Assembly: GCA_009760855.2 (NCBI GenBank)
Contig: WPIO01000050.1
Location: forward strand, 2,358,501 to 2,422,500
Direction: 5' to 3'
Source of the DNA: Cristatella mucedo
Lineage: Eukaryota > Bryozoa > Phylactolaemata > Cristatellidae
DNA length: 64,000 nt
Below are positions 45,345 to 55,600 of the stretch, in pieces; the first letter of the stretch is position 1; every line of letters begins with the position of its first letter. Under the pieces are notes generated by a model. That model saw only the letters and a program-made list of their open reading frames with translations. It did not search any database and was not told the DNA's origin. The translations under genes were made by a program, and so were the position numbers.

Positions 45345-46940
45345 TCATACAGACCATGCGGGTGTTATGCAGGAGAGTTTTTTTATAGCACACTCACTGC
45401 CTAAGCGGCTTTCGGTACGCATTCGGTAGCCAACAGACTTCGTCTCACGCAACGAAGAGAAAGTGGGAAGCATAGCAGAGTCAGGAGAGCAGTTGAGGTA
45501 GAGAGTAGCATAGAAGTAGCAGTTCAGGACCGCTGAAAAAGATGTGCCATAGTCGGCAGTTGGAGAGTAGACGTCGTTGCGTAAGAATTGTGGAAGCGAG
45601 TTCCACAGTCTAGGACCTGCAGAACTAAAGCTTCTGTCGCCAACTGTCTTTAAGCGGAGGAATGGGACAGCTAATTTATTGTCCACACAGGACCTGAGGG
45701 CGCGAACAGGCTGAAACTGATGCAGCAGTTCAGCTAGGTACGATGGAGCCAAGCAGTACTGGACCTTGCGGGTCAGCGTAAGAACTTTGCTCTGTATCCT
45801 TCGCTCAACCGGCAACCATCCTAGCTCTTTCAGCAGAGGTGACACGTGCTCAAACCGCTGGGACTTGAAGACCAGCCTTGCGGCCGTATTCATAGTCGGC
45901 TGTAGTGGCATAATAGCTTTCTTTGGCAGCCCAGCCAAAAGGGAATTACAATAATTAAGCCGAGACAGAACTAAAGACCTAGTTAAATTTTTTACAAGCC
46001 ACTCTGGAAGACAGCTTCTAATCTTGGATAGGAATCGGATGTGATGGCTAGCTGTAGAGGCAGTCTTCTGAACGAAGCTTTTGAAATTGAGGCAGCTGTC
46101 GAACACGACACCTAAATTTTGAGCACGTGGTGAAGGTCGCACAATAGCATCACCTATTAGAATAGCAAAGCCTTTTAATCCAGCCACACGCTTAGGGTGT
46201 CCTATGAGAAGCAGTTCGGTTTTATCGCCATTTAATTTCAGGAAGTTTTCCGACATCCAGGATTGAATATCGGCAAGGCAAGCATTCAGTTTCTCAGTTG
46301 CTGCAGCAGATTCCGACGGATTAAATGACAAATACAACTGAGTATCGTCAGCATGGAAGTGATATCCTATTCCGTGGGCCTTAATTAATTTTCCCAGAGG
46401 TTGTGTATAAATGGAAAACTGCAAGGGACCGAGTACAGACCCTCGAGGGACTCCACAGGTGACCGTTCTTATGTCTGAGACCTGACCCCCAGACGAAACG
46501 GATTGAACACGATCAGACAAGTATGATTGAAACCACGCCAGTGCTTCGTCTGCCAGACCGATCGTTGTCCTCAATCATTCAAGCAAAACTTCGTGATCAA
46601 TGGTGTCGAAGGCAGTAGACAGATCTAGCAGAGCTAGGGAAGTGACATTCCCGTCGTCGTTGCTACGTAGAATGTCATAGTTACCACGGAGGAGAGCAGT
46701 TTCAGTAGAGTGCTGCCTCTTGAACCCTGATTGAAATGTTTCTGACATTCCATTATTTTCAATATGTTCAACTAGCCGCTTAGCAACAGCTTTTTCAAGA
46801 ATCTTTGATAGGAACGGAAGAAGGGAAACTGGACTATAGTTTGCTAGGACCTCTGTGTCTAATCTAGGCTTTTTAAGAATAGGTCTAACGATTGCCGATT
46901 TAAAGGACTTGGGGACGACCCCTTTTTCCCAAAGAAGCAT
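45345..46940 (-). pseudogene. LINE-A reverse transcriptase, one stop and altered catalytic box
   Basis: The frame begins at 46,940 (LLWEKGVVPKSFKSAIVRPI, LKKPRLDTEVLANYSPVSLL), includes FQSGFKRQHSTETALL and DLSTAFDTIDHEVLLE, and meets a TGA at 46,574-46,572. It then continues in the same frame with LRTTIGLADEALAWFQSYLS, GVPRGSVLGPLQFSIYTQPL, the palm motif YHFHADDTQLYLSF and the thumb region GWLPVERRIQSKVL. The catalytic box reads HADD where the 33.4-kb copy and the family have YADD. The TGA is one C-to-T change from CGA. The C-terminal part is likely read through to 45,345. Confidence 0.88.
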
Positions 46941-47454
46941 TAAAAGTCTTGGTTATGGCAGGGCTAAGTTGGTCTGCCAGTGAAGACCACAGAGATGAAG
47001 GTATAGGGTCTTCAGGAGACGAGCTCTTTTTGCTAGACCTTATTAAGGCAGCCACATCACAGGCAGAAACACCGGAGAACCTTTAAAGAAAGGTAACAGG
47101 TTGAGGAACGGCGATTGATTTGGTCTGAGGGGGCTTAATAGAGGTACGAATGTGCACAATTTTTTTTAGTAAAGAAGGCTGAAAACATTTCGGCTGAGCC
47201 CTTAATATCTGGGGATTCAGACCTCAAAGCATTGTCCAGTAAATGGTTTACCGTCTTATAAATCTGTTTAGTGTCCGACTGGCAGGAATTCAGCTTTCTA
47301 ATGAAAAAAGAAGCCCTGGCTTTTTTTAAGCTTTTGGGTGTAAACTCGAAGGAAGTCTTTAAAATTGACTAGGTCTGCCTCAGACCCCGATTTCTTGAAA
47401 CGACGTTGCAGCCTGTGCTTAACACGGCACATCTTAAGGAGTTTTTTTTGTAAA
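46941..47454 (-). pseudogene. LINE-A linker between endonuclease and RT
   Basis: A minus-strand frame at 47,519-47,298 (FNLQKKLLKMCRVKHRLQRR, ADLVNFKDFLRVYTQKLKK) is typical of the region between the endonuclease and RT domains in CR1/L2 elements. It ends at a stop. The remaining 350 bases up to the RT have lost the frame. Confidence 0.6.
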
Positions 47455-48745
47455 TTAAAAGGAATCTCGACGACTTTGAACACGGATAGAGCGAACGGAA
47501 GCATGCCTGTCAAGAGCACTCCTGAGTGTCATGTTCATCGCATCAGTGAGGGTATTGCTGCTGCCGGTCGAGTCTGAATGCAGATCAAGAAGACCTGCAT
47601 CACAAACAGTTTTCAAAAAATTGTCCATGTCAATGCTTTGTAAGTTACGTCGTTTGGCAAATTCGACATTGCTTTGTACGTACGAGGTAGCAGGAACAGT
47701 AAACGAGACCGAACAATGATCTGAGAGGGTCAGTTGGCACACCACAAAGGCAGTGGGGAGGACATCCTTAGTGATCACGAGATCTAGAATGTGGCCACCG
47801 ACGTGGGTGCTATGATTAACGTGTTGGGCCAAACCAAAATTCTCCAGACAGTCAAGAAATGAGCGGCCTGGCGGTTGCTAGGGTTGTCAACGTGAATATT
47901 TAAGTCTCCTACAATCAGTAACGGCCTATCACACACAAATATTTTAGCGAGGAACTCTGAAAACTCCTCTATACAAAAGTTTGGACAGCCAGAAGAAGGC
48001 CAGTATATCGGAACGGTGAGAGGCATTGTCTTTGATGAAGACCTGATAGCAAAAGATTCAAACGGTGACCCATGCGAGAAACTGCACATTTTATCGCCAA
48101 AAGATTCGCGAGCAACAATTGCAACCCCGCCACCAACCTTGTCAGAACGCATGGACTGATAAAATGAGAACCCGGGTGGGGTGGTCTCGGAAATACAGCT
48201 ACTGGAACAAGGCGTAATCCAGGTTTCGGTAAGCAGAAAAACATCTAGCTTCTCCTGGACCACCTGATCGCGGATGAGTAAACCCTTGGTTTTTAGCGAG
48301 CGGACATTTAGTAGGCGGAATTTAAGAGGCTGTCCATCAACTGGGCGACGGCGATGAAGTGGCTCGTATTCTCTACCGTTTGTGTCCGGCCCGGCGGACA
48401 CTGGCTCTTCAAATTTGAATTGGACCTTGGTAACGGCCGTCGGACGACATTTCACAGCGTGCTGGGCTACGGCGGGTGGGCTACTACCAAAACAAGTACT
48501 ATTTAGCGCTTTAAACTTACGAATCGTAGGTTTGATAGCCGAGCTTTTGATAGGGCGAACGCAGGATGCAGGAAGGTTCTCACTGACCCGCCGGAGAAGG
48601 CCAGCCGGTAGGTATCGACTAATGGCGACATCGCATATAACTTGACGAGGAGACGAACAGTAGAAAGAAAGGTCAGAGGCTAAAACCATGACGAGGTGTT
48701 GCACGGGTCCCTTACAGGAACCCAGCACACGTGCTCGGTACTGCA
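47455..48745 (-). pseudogene. LINE-A AP-endonuclease, frameshifted
   Basis: The frame descending from 48,745 contains LKFRLLNVRSLKTKGLLIRD, LDVFLLTETWI (catalytic Glu), VGGGVAIVARESF and LLIVGDLNIHVDNPSN (GDLN motif). Near 47,870-47,840 the frame slips. The C-terminus continues in the frame at 47,832-47,455 with HVGGHILDLVITK and LTLSDHCSVSF (SDH motif). All usual apurinic-endonuclease-like motifs of non-LTR elements are present across the slip. An N-terminal extension rich in Pro/Thr/Lys precedes them. Residues encoded above 48,745 are antisense transposon sequence, not LINE. Confidence 0.85.
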
Positions 48746-49397
48746 AGTTATGTGAAAGAAACTGGGATTCTATTTCACCAAGCTCGATCAAAAATGATTT
48801 TGTCAAGGCCGAACTAGTGAATTTCTTGCCAGAACCGGAGACTGATAACTATGTTGAAGATGTGGGCACCGAACCTGCGAAGGCTTTCGAAACGTTGAAT
48901 TAATCCATTGCTTCATCAGAACTGAAATAATTATTCACGTTGATAACGAGAACCATGAAGAATATGTTGCTTCAGTATGGGAAGATGTTGACGAGCTTTT
49001 GCAGTCAACGAAGATTGTTGAAAATGAGATGGATGATGACAAGGACGACGTAAACCCTCAAGATCTCACTGTCGGTTAAGAAAGTCGAGTTGCATTTCTG
49101 GGGTTTGAATCCATTTATAAGCAGGTTCTCGACATCGACGATCAGATGCTCGGCCGTGAAGTTCAAACTGATGCTGATGGTACATTCAATGATCTTAAGA
49201 AATAGTTTGAATCATTTTAGAGCAAGATCCGGGCAGTCTCCCTCAAAGCTAAACGCAAGAAACTTCATAACCTCCGCCAAATAAAAATTCGTGACATTTT
49301 CAGCTAATAAATCTTGAACCCAGAACTGTACTGAAAAATATGCATACTTAGCCGGATGCATACTTAAACGGGTGCTTACCTAAGCGGGAGGCTACTG
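48746..49397 (+). mobile_element. pogo/Tigger-like DNA transposon, 3' half
   Basis: A transposase C-terminal frame begins RYCKLCERNWDSISPSSIKN, then DFVKAELVNFLPE. The NWDSISPSSIKNDF pattern matches the AW..V...TI.NCFRKAGF-type motif of Tigger transposases. Downstream, EYVASVWEDVDELLQSTKI and NEMDDDKDDVNP are acidic C-terminal remnants in a shifted frame. The segment ends with a candidate terminal inverted repeat (TAAGCGGGAGGCTACTG, preceded by AAACGGGTGCTTACC) followed by TA, the target dinucleotide of this superfamily. The 5' part is missing: LINE-A sequence begins there. Confidence 0.65.
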
Positions 49398-49399
49398 TA

Positions 49400-49800
49400 C
49401 AGATTGTAACCAAGTTTCAGTTAAGGCGAGTATGTTGAGACCATTTTCAGAAATAAGGTCGCTTATTGCTATAGGTTTATTGCACATTTAGAGATGATTC
49501 CAAAGGCAAGGATTAACCTGGGCCTAATGACCACTAAGTTAGAGAGATTTACTGTGACTCATGTGGGAGAGAGTGCTGAGCGGTTGGCGACGATGCTAGG
49601 AGGGCCAAACGAGCGGCTAATTAGCTCTCAGTTACCGCCAAACCTGCAGTGTCTAAACTGGCAGCTCCATTCATCGTGCGGTGGCTCCGGGTTATTTTCA
49701 TTTGTTAATGCATTATTTACGAATCGTAGAAACAGAAGTCACATTTAGGAATGCATTTGATCTACAATGACGAAACGATAATAGCTGCGCACGATCATAA
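49400..49800 (-). mobile_element. LINE 5' (endonuclease-region) fragment, probably LINE-B
   Basis: GTAACCAAGTTTCAGTTAAG resembles the antisense endonuclease-region text at 48.21-48.23 kb (CAGGTTTCGGTAAGCAG). GGTTTATTGCACAT resembles 14,426-14,440, next to the LINE-B copy there. The + frame at 49,494-49,748 is antisense. No intact frame. Confidence 0.5.
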
Positions 49801-50069
49801 CTGACATGTAAGTTTCTAGCTGCTGGCATTACTAAGGCCACCGCAATCATGGGAGACCCAGCAACCACAAGCAATTAGCGTGTAGATATCCACAGGCACG
49901 TAATTTCTAACGCACTACGGTTAAGTAAACAGTCAGAATAACTTTAAATAGGTGTATCTTTATCGTTTCTGTACACAATGTTCGTTCGCAGGAACTCCAA
50001 TTTTCGGAAGAATTCTGCAAGAACAAAGAGCGCGGATTGGGGCGCTTAATGTCGGGAGGCGAGAATGAG

Positions 50070-50215
50070 GGTCGTAATAATGATAATAATAATAATAATA
50101 ATAATGATAATGCACTTGATAAAGCGAACTCGGAGAACTCAATCTCTCTCTAGGCGCTTTACATTTGCTGCAAATGGAAATGCAATTGAATGGTCGTATA
50201 CCACTTAGGCTCTGT
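50070..50215 (-). mobile_element. LINE-B 3' tail with (TAA)n
   Basis: TAATGATAATAATAATAATA leads into TGCACTTGATAAAGCGAAC, GAGAACTCAATCTCTCTCTA and GGCGCTTTACATTTGCTGCA. This is one of the best preserved copies of the LINE-B terminal block. Confidence 0.85.
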
Positions 50216-50799
50216 AAAGGCCTTACTAGTTCCATAGTTATGTATAGGCTGGACTAATACTGTAGTTAGTTTTCGACTGGAAAAGTGACGGAAGCCACTA
50301 AACCTATGCTTGGTAAGACAGAGAACGCTCCAAAAAACCGTCAGGCTTAGAACCCTATAAATTTAGTTTGCCGCAGCAACAATTGTTGTAGATCGTTCGT
50401 AGAATCGTTGTAGACGAGGATGAAAAGAGAAAATAATATAAAATAAAAGTAAGCTTCGATGAAACGTTTTTCAGGAAAGTGTACGGTGATCGGTAATGCT
50501 CAACGTAAACGGTCGTACACGTGATGGTGCATTCTATATGGCAAGACACTTTCTATGTGGAAGAGGGTGAAACCATGGCTAAATGAGCAAACAAATGCCA
50601 TGTTCAAGAGGTTGTTCATAAACTCTGTCGCTTGTATACAAATATATTATAATCATTTCTCATGCGTTAATAAAAATTGTGCTTATGAACGTCAGGTAAT
50701 GTTATTTTGGCAGGGTTGCATGCATCTGGATTTCTATTGGTCAGCTGGTACAGCTGCAGTCAAAAGTAAATAACAGTACAGTTACAATTTATTTAATGA
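50216..50799. other. No gene seen
   Basis: AT-rich DNA. A 72-codon + frame at 50,555-50,773 has no domain and no splice support. Confidence 0.4.
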
Positions 50800-50935
50800 A
50801 ATGTATTTGTATAGCGCCCAGAGAAAACTTAATCTATATTCAGGTGCTTCATATATGTCACGGGACTCGAGCCCACGTTCTTAGCCAGGCCTTTCCCGTA
50901 GGGAGCACCTTAACGGCCAGGCCAATTACACACAA
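50800..50935 (-). mobile_element. SINE-2 copy
   Basis: This is in minus orientation. TGTATTTGTATAGCGCCCAG, AGAAAACTTAATCTATATTC and AGGTGCTTCATATATG (tail) are followed by GGGACTCGAGCCCACGTTCT (complement of the tRNA B-box) and GCACCTTAACGGCCAGGCC (complement of the A-box). Confidence 0.75.
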
Positions 50936-50939
50936 GCCA

Positions 50940-51520
50940 GCCAAAAATAATAATAATAAAAATAAGACATTTGTAGTGAACCTACAGAGAACTTAATCTC
51001 TTTCCAGACAATTTGCACACGCTTTAAAAAAGCAGGACCAAACTACTAGTGGCAAAATTCGCAACGTCATCAAGCTTAACATTTTTAGATGCGATGTCCG
51101 CAGGATTAGCACATACAAATGGTTAGTAGCATCAGACGCAATGTCAGCACACATGAGCACGCAAATAAATAAAATCTCAAGGAACCGCTCAAAGCTATCA
51201 TAAGCAGGTGTATTTTGAGCTTCCTTTAAATGTCGTCATGTCATTGGATGTCTGTAGGGAGTGACCTCCAAGCTTTTGGAGATTACGAATTAAAGGTTAG
51301 GTCTCCAAAGGTTTGCAGGCTTGAGCGAGGTTTATCCAAGGAGGACGACATTATCAGAGGCTTCAATTTCTATTAATAGTGATACTGAGATGTCTACCGA
51401 AGACCTGCAAACTTATCATTCCTACACTTAAAAGTAGCGCCATAGTGTCGAAATAAAGTCCGGCGGCTGCAAAGGTTGATCGAGAGTTCTTAAGTTAGAA
51501 GGGTTCAACCAGAATAATGG
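50940..51520 (-). mobile_element. LINE-B 3' fragment, decayed
   Basis: AATAATAATAATAAAAATAA is followed by GAGAACTTAATCTCTTTCCA, a diverged 3' UTR (TGTCAGCACACATGAGCACG) and RT C-terminal remnants (GGTCTCCAAAGGTTTGCAGG, compare 42,610). No frame is left. Confidence 0.7.
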
Positions 51521-52264
51521 TTTCCAGCCACAGTGAGCCAGCCGCTGCTATAGCTAGTTGCTAAAGTAGCTAAGCATTTACATGCTGGAACATTAAATTT
51601 ACTCTCGCAAGGGGAGCATCCTTTTTCGAAAAATCTGCTGTCTACTGCGAGCAGGAATCTCTAAGCGTTTAGAGTGCACGAATACTAGCGCGTACTTGGG
51701 GAAATAATAACACCTGCAAATCACGTGATTGTCAGACACAGTAAACAGAATCCCAGACACATGCACACCAATCGATCGATGTCGTCCACACCCGTAAAAC
51801 CGATGTCCGCCATTCAATGCACATCCTGTTCTGTTTTTAAGCAGTACCTAGTTACAGCAGCAGAACCATTACCGCACGCTCAATTTAGTTAGAGACTAGC
51901 TAGAGCATCTCAGACACTAGTGCATTGCTATCGCCTCGGCAGAACTCCACAGGGCCACCGGTACGCTGCTTGAGGATAATCCTGCAAACGGTGCCAATAG
52001 CTAAAACTTATTACGTCAGGTGGCAAAGAGAGTTTGAATTTGTCCGCAGTAGTGGAATACGGCGGCTGCGTTTTAATAATAACGACTCTGGTATTGCACG
52101 ATTTTCATCAGCAAGAGGTGATGCACTTTCTGCAATACAGAATTTCGCCTACTGATGAAGCCGGCTTATCATACTGAAAGTACGAGGCTCTCTCGTTCTA
52201 TCTGCTAGTAATGCACCTACACCCGTGTTTAAATTACCAGGTGTAATCCAAACCGTTTCATCTA
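51521..52264. other. No gene seen
   Basis: Mixed-composition DNA. A 76-codon + frame at 51,925-52,155 and a minus frame at 51,599-51,817 have no recognisable content. Confidence 0.4.
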
Positions 52265-52640
52265 AAAAAATTATATATCTCCATCTGCAATTCTAGAACA
52301 CTACAAATACCGTCTCAGAATTATGCTGGAGAGTTTTCCACGGCACAGTTAAGGTTAGACAGCTTTCAGCTCACACAATACAAAGCCAACCAGAGCCCGT
52401 GCCAGGAAACAGAGATAAAGTGAGAAGCAAGCTGAGTCAGGAGGGCAGTTGAGGAAGTGAGTAGTGTCGCAGAGGCATTTCGGGACGCCTATAATGGATG
52501 TGCAATAGTGAGCAGCAGATGGGAGAAAGTCGTTGCATGATAATTGTGCGAGTGAGTTTTAGAGTCTAGAACATACAGGCCTAATGAGTCAGACTCCAAC
52601 GGTCTTAAATCATGGAGTTGGAAAAGCCATGTATTGTTTA
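52265..52640 (-). mobile_element. LINE-A 3' fragment, decayed
   Basis: ATATATCTCCATCTGCAATT is followed by TTATGCTGGAGAGTTTTCCA, GTGAGAAGCAAGCTGAGTCA, GGAGGGCAGTTGAGGAAGTG and GTGAGTTTTAGAGTCTAGAA. This is the same order as the LINE-A 3' end at 45.31-45.62 kb. Confidence 0.75.
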
Positions 52641-52654
52641 AAGAGAAACAGGGT

Positions 52655-52815
52655 TAGCCATGACGGTACAGTAGGTAAGGTGGATGCTTTTTGACCTTGG
52701 TCCCGTGGTCGTGGGCTCGAATTTGTGGTAGGTGTTTATTTATTATCGCTGCAAACGGTGGCGATAACCACTGAGGCTCTCCTGTCGCTGTACAAGAGAG
52801 GCATTGAATTCAGCT
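52655..52815 (+). mobile_element. SINE-1 copy
   Basis: GGGTTAGCCATGACGGTACA leads to GTGGGCTCGAATTTGTGGTA (B-box). Then come TTATTATCGCTGCAAACGGT, GGCGATAACCACTGAGGCTC and TCCTGTCGCTGTACAAGAGA. The 3' end carries CAGCTAGTA. Confidence 0.82.
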
Positions 52816-53199
52816 AGTACAGATGCATTTATTAGAACCTGATGGCAAGAGGAGCCCGAGGGCTCAGCCTCCTCGCCGTGGTGGGCGAACTATGCCAACG
52901 AGCTAGTGACGACAGATTGCCTATCTTCAGGAGCTGACTCTATCAGCTTTGTTCAGCTTCGGCCTATCCAGGGCACGTGAGCAGGTCCTAAAGTGAAGCA
53001 CCTTTATTCGAGAGCAGAGCGAAATCGTGTCTAAACGTCAGCCTAAGTTTTTTGAGCGCACAATTCGGCTCTTCACAATAAGCAAAATAAGCTTGAGTGG
53101 AAACCTCAATAGAGGAAGCACTAGTGAGTTGACTTACAGCCAACATAACCACTAGAAAACTCATGCAGAAAATTAAACATTCAAAGCAGCCGTGTGAAG

Positions 53200-53900
53200 A
53201 TGTAGAGATGGTTTAAATAAGAGTCTGCTAAAGCTATGGAAACTGCTGCTATAGGCATGGAGCAAATTGAATGTAATATCCCAGTCTAAGCAGGCCAGAA
53301 TTTTTTGAGACTACAAGTACCTGCTGTTAAGCAGACTTGTATCTGGAGCTAGTGTGGTTATCTAGTGAAAGCTCATTTTGGAACAAGGGACATTGGTTTC
53401 GTGCGGGTGCTACGGGAAATCGGCCGGAAGAGCTTACTCTGCGTGTTAAGCTTTCCGATTTCTGAGTCTCGCAGGTTTGCTCTTAACTAATAAGTTGATC
53501 ATTCAGCTGGAGAAACTTTTCACCATCCAAGTGCGAATTTCAAAATTGCACGTAGCAAGGTAGCGAAGTTGACATGCTGGAGGGCTGGAAGGGATCTAAG
53601 CAAAGGCACGGCTTTGTGTCATCGGCGTAAAAGCGAAAGCCTTGATTGTTCACGGAGGTGACATCTGTAAGAGGCAGAGTATATTTTGCGAAGGTAAGCA
53701 GGCCAGGCACAGAGCCCAGGTGTACCCTGTACTTTAGAAACTCCCCAGATAACTGCTGCCCTGGGAATCAATGATTCGGATACTCCAACTGCGATGGGGT
53801 CTAAGCCACACAATAAAGACTGGAAGTATATTTCAAGTCATTTTCAGGTAACTGCAAGGTTCAGAAGTTGAAAAGTAAATGGCCGGAGGGACGAGAAGAT
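53200..53900 (-). mobile_element. LINE-B RT core fragment
   Basis: On the minus strand, the complement of 53,650-53,605 reads GFRFYADDTKPCLCLDP, matching the FHFYADDTKLYICFDP catalytic region at 36.76 kb. Flanking text matches the LINE-B RT on both sides (for example GTATCTGGAGCTAGTGTGGT, GTGAAAGCTCATTTTGGAAC). The minus frame at 53,619-53,813 is this RT in a shifted frame. Confidence 0.75.
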
Positions 53901-54389
53901 ATGCTTGTGCTGCTATCAACACCTAGATACAAGTTTCACGTACCCTCAGAGAAGATTTTTACATTCGTAATAATGTTTTCTGTTACTTTTGTAGAGCATC
54001 TTTCAGCTTGAACTATACGTAGTGTAAAAATTTACAAGGTACAAAAGCCCGAGCCCATCATTTGGCCTGTTGCATTAGTTGACTAATCACACGATATGTG
54101 CATTTTACTCTGAGAAAAATGTCTCTGAGCACTCTAACACGCGTCAATGGAAAAGTATCAATTGGTCGGTGACTGCAAGTGCAACTTCTGTATGCTACGC
54201 TCATCACACGTGCGAGGCATAGATCCAACGCCAACGGTAGACGCGCCCTGTTTGGACTCATTCACCATTCGCAGACTCTTCCGGCGGCCACAGCCTATCC
54301 CTGAGCAGCAGTACACAATCCCGGAGCCGCAATAAAGTTACAGGGAAATTCTGCACCCCTAGGGCCCCAGTGGCCGCTCGTGGCACAGA
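53901..54389 (+). other. Flank of the CpG island, with one weak open frame
   Basis: AT-rich to about 54,150, then rising GC. A + frame from an ATG at 54,147 to a TAA at 54,335 (MEKYQLVGDCKCNFCMLRSS, then RLFRRPQPIPEQQYTIPEPQ) is protein-like but has a poor start context and no known domain. Confidence 0.3.
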
Positions 54390-55096
54390 GTGCTTACCTG
54401 GCAATGTCGCCGGTCGCGGCAGCCACCGTAGCGCCCGAGGAGCGTTGCTCCACTCTCCGTCGCCGGGCGCGATTTAGGCTGACGTTTGCATTTCTAACAG
54501 CGGCGGCAATCGCAGCGGCGGTGGCCGCCGCCGCCTCGGCAGCTAGCTGCCACCACAGCGGCAGCTACGACCGTATGCTGCACGGCCGCCGCCTCGGCGG
54601 CGGCGGCGGCGGCCAGCGTCGCCCTCTTTCTCACGCTCGCCTTCTGCCTCTCGCCCGTCCTGCCTCTCGCCACGGCCGCACGTTGGCCGCCGGAATCGAC
54701 ACGGCCGAATGCTGCTCGCGAAAGGGAGAGCAAGCCTTGTTCGGAGAGGGTCAACTTGTCGTCGTCGTCCTCGCTTTCGGCTTTGTCGTCCCGTCGCTCG
54801 CCTCGCGCAGGGGGAGTACATACAGACCGTCGGTTTCCGTCGGGCTACTTCCTCTCTTTTGTGACGAGCTTCCGGCTCTTTCGAGCTTCCGGCGATCTCG
54901 GGCTCGCGTGCTTGTCGCTTCTCTCCGCGAGACGGCGGTCGCCGCCGCCGCCAGCTCAGCCGCCACTCGCTCGCCCATAATGCTGCCGAAGTGCGGGACC
55001 GGTGGCGCCGACGACGGCAGTGCAGAAGAAAGCGCCGCTCCGTGCGTGAGACGCAGCGGAGCGACGCCGCCACAGCAGGTCGCTAGCCACAGCTGA
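54380..55096 (+). CDS. Candidate first exon/ORF in CpG island, with hydrophobic segment
   Basis: This is a 238-codon open frame. The ATG at 54,404 (MSPVAAATVAPEE) may be a better start than the first one. An Arg-rich stretch (LRRRARFR) precedes about 23 hydrophobic Ala/Leu/Phe residues (LTFAFLTAAAIAAAVAAAAS), the layout of a signal-anchor. Glycine, arginine and low-complexity runs follow. The frame ends at TGA 55,094-55,096 with no domain recognised. Ala runs are also what GCN/CGG repeats give by chance, and two minus-strand frames (54,751-55,584 and 54,543-55,073) are just as long. I would not rely on it without transcript data. Confidence 0.25.
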   Translation: MAQSAYLAMSPVAAATVAPEERCSTLRRRARFRLTFAFLTAAAIAAAVAAAASAASCHHSGSYDRMLHGRRLGGGGGGQRRPLSHARLLPLARPASRHGRTLAAGIDTAECCSRKGEQALFGEGQLVVVVLAFGFVVPSLASRRGSTYRPSVSVGLLPLFCDELPALSSFRRSRARVLVASLRETAVAAAASSAATRSPIMLPKCGTGGADDGSAEESAAPCVRRSGATPPQQVASHS

Positions 55097-55600
55097 AGCG
55101 CTCGTCGCGTTACTCTGGCCGGCGTTCTCCTCTTTCGTCGAATCGCCCGCCGCTTTGGCACACCGGTCGACGAGTGGGAGACCCAGCGGCAGCAGCGGCG
55201 GCGGCTGCTTGAGGACTGTGATCGCGGCCGCGTGCATCTTGGACGTCTGCACCGGCTACGCGGTGGTGGCGCTGAGGGCGCCCGAACCTCCGCCGTTGCG
55301 TTCCCCTGCTGAGCCGAGCGATCGGCCAGGTCGCGACGACGTCGTTTCGCGTCTGGACAGTCGTGCGGCGGTAGTTGGCGATCGAAATCGCTACCGACGT
55401 AGCGGCCTGCCCTTTCGTTTCGTGCTGCCAACTGGTCGTCCACGGCTGAGGAATGGCGGCTGACTGTAGTCCGGAGGTCTACGGACTGGCTGGGCGGGAA
55501 AGGGCGCCAAGCAAGCGCATGCGCCGGTCGAACGAATCGATATTGGCGGCACCGGCAGGATCGGGTTAGATGGTTCCGCCGCAATACGTAATGCTACTCC
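54390..55600. promoter_or_regulatory. CpG island, likely promoter and first exon(s)
   Basis: About 1.2 kb is strikingly GC-rich and dense in CpG, within a roughly 40% GC, CpG-poor neighbourhood. It includes CGG/GCC triplet runs (near 54,595-54,615). Long frames are open on both strands because stops are rare in such DNA. A match to the splice donor consensus on the minus strand, GCCAG|GTAAGC (exon end at 54,398, intron leftwards), suggests leftward transcription. A TM-like frame on the plus strand suggests the opposite. The island itself is the safe call; gene direction is open. Confidence 0.7.
54751..55584 (-). CDS. Competing minus-strand open frame in CpG island; doubtful
   Basis: This 277-codon frame has Arg/Ser/Thr-rich composition. 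The most protein-like part is GERVAAELAAAATAVSRREA and onward to DGLYVLPLREASDGTTKPK. It ends at 54,751, well before the minus-strand donor at 54,398, so the two do not belong to one coding exon. It is recorded because it is the longest frame in the island. High GC alone can explain it. Confidence 0.15.
   Translation of the reverse strand: MRRNHLTRSCRCRQYRFVRPAHALAWRPFPPSQSVDLRTTVSRHSSAVDDQLAARNERAGRYVGSDFDRQLPPHDCPDAKRRRRDLADRSAQQGNATAEVRAPSAPPPRSRCRRPRCTRPRSQSSSSRRRCCRWVSHSSTGVPKRRAIRRKRRTPARVTRRALQLWLATCCGGVAPLRLTHGAALSSALPSSAPPVPHFGSIMGERVAAELAAAATAVSRREATSTRARDRRKLERAGSSSQKRGSSPTETDGLYVLPLREASDGTTKPKARTTTTS

Larger units (their letters stand above)
45310..48745 (-). mobile_element. LINE-A, near full-length CR1/L2-like retrotransposon
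   Basis: In minus orientation this about 3.4-kb element holds an AP-endonuclease domain followed by reverse transcriptase and a short 3' UTR ending at TGTATCTCCAT (antisense). There is no poly(A) and no microsatellite tail. The 5' end at about 48,745 lies against pogo/Tigger transposase sequence. Lesions are few (one frameshift in the endonuclease, one stop and one catalytic change in RT), so this is the youngest-looking LINE here. Shorter copies lie at 9.9, 12.4, 33.1, 35.6, 52.3 and 59.5 kb. Confidence 0.9.

Noticed and set aside
48688-48903. 71-codon + frame taken as one gene
   Set aside because: It is a chimera of antisense LINE-A (first ~18 codons) and Tigger transposase.
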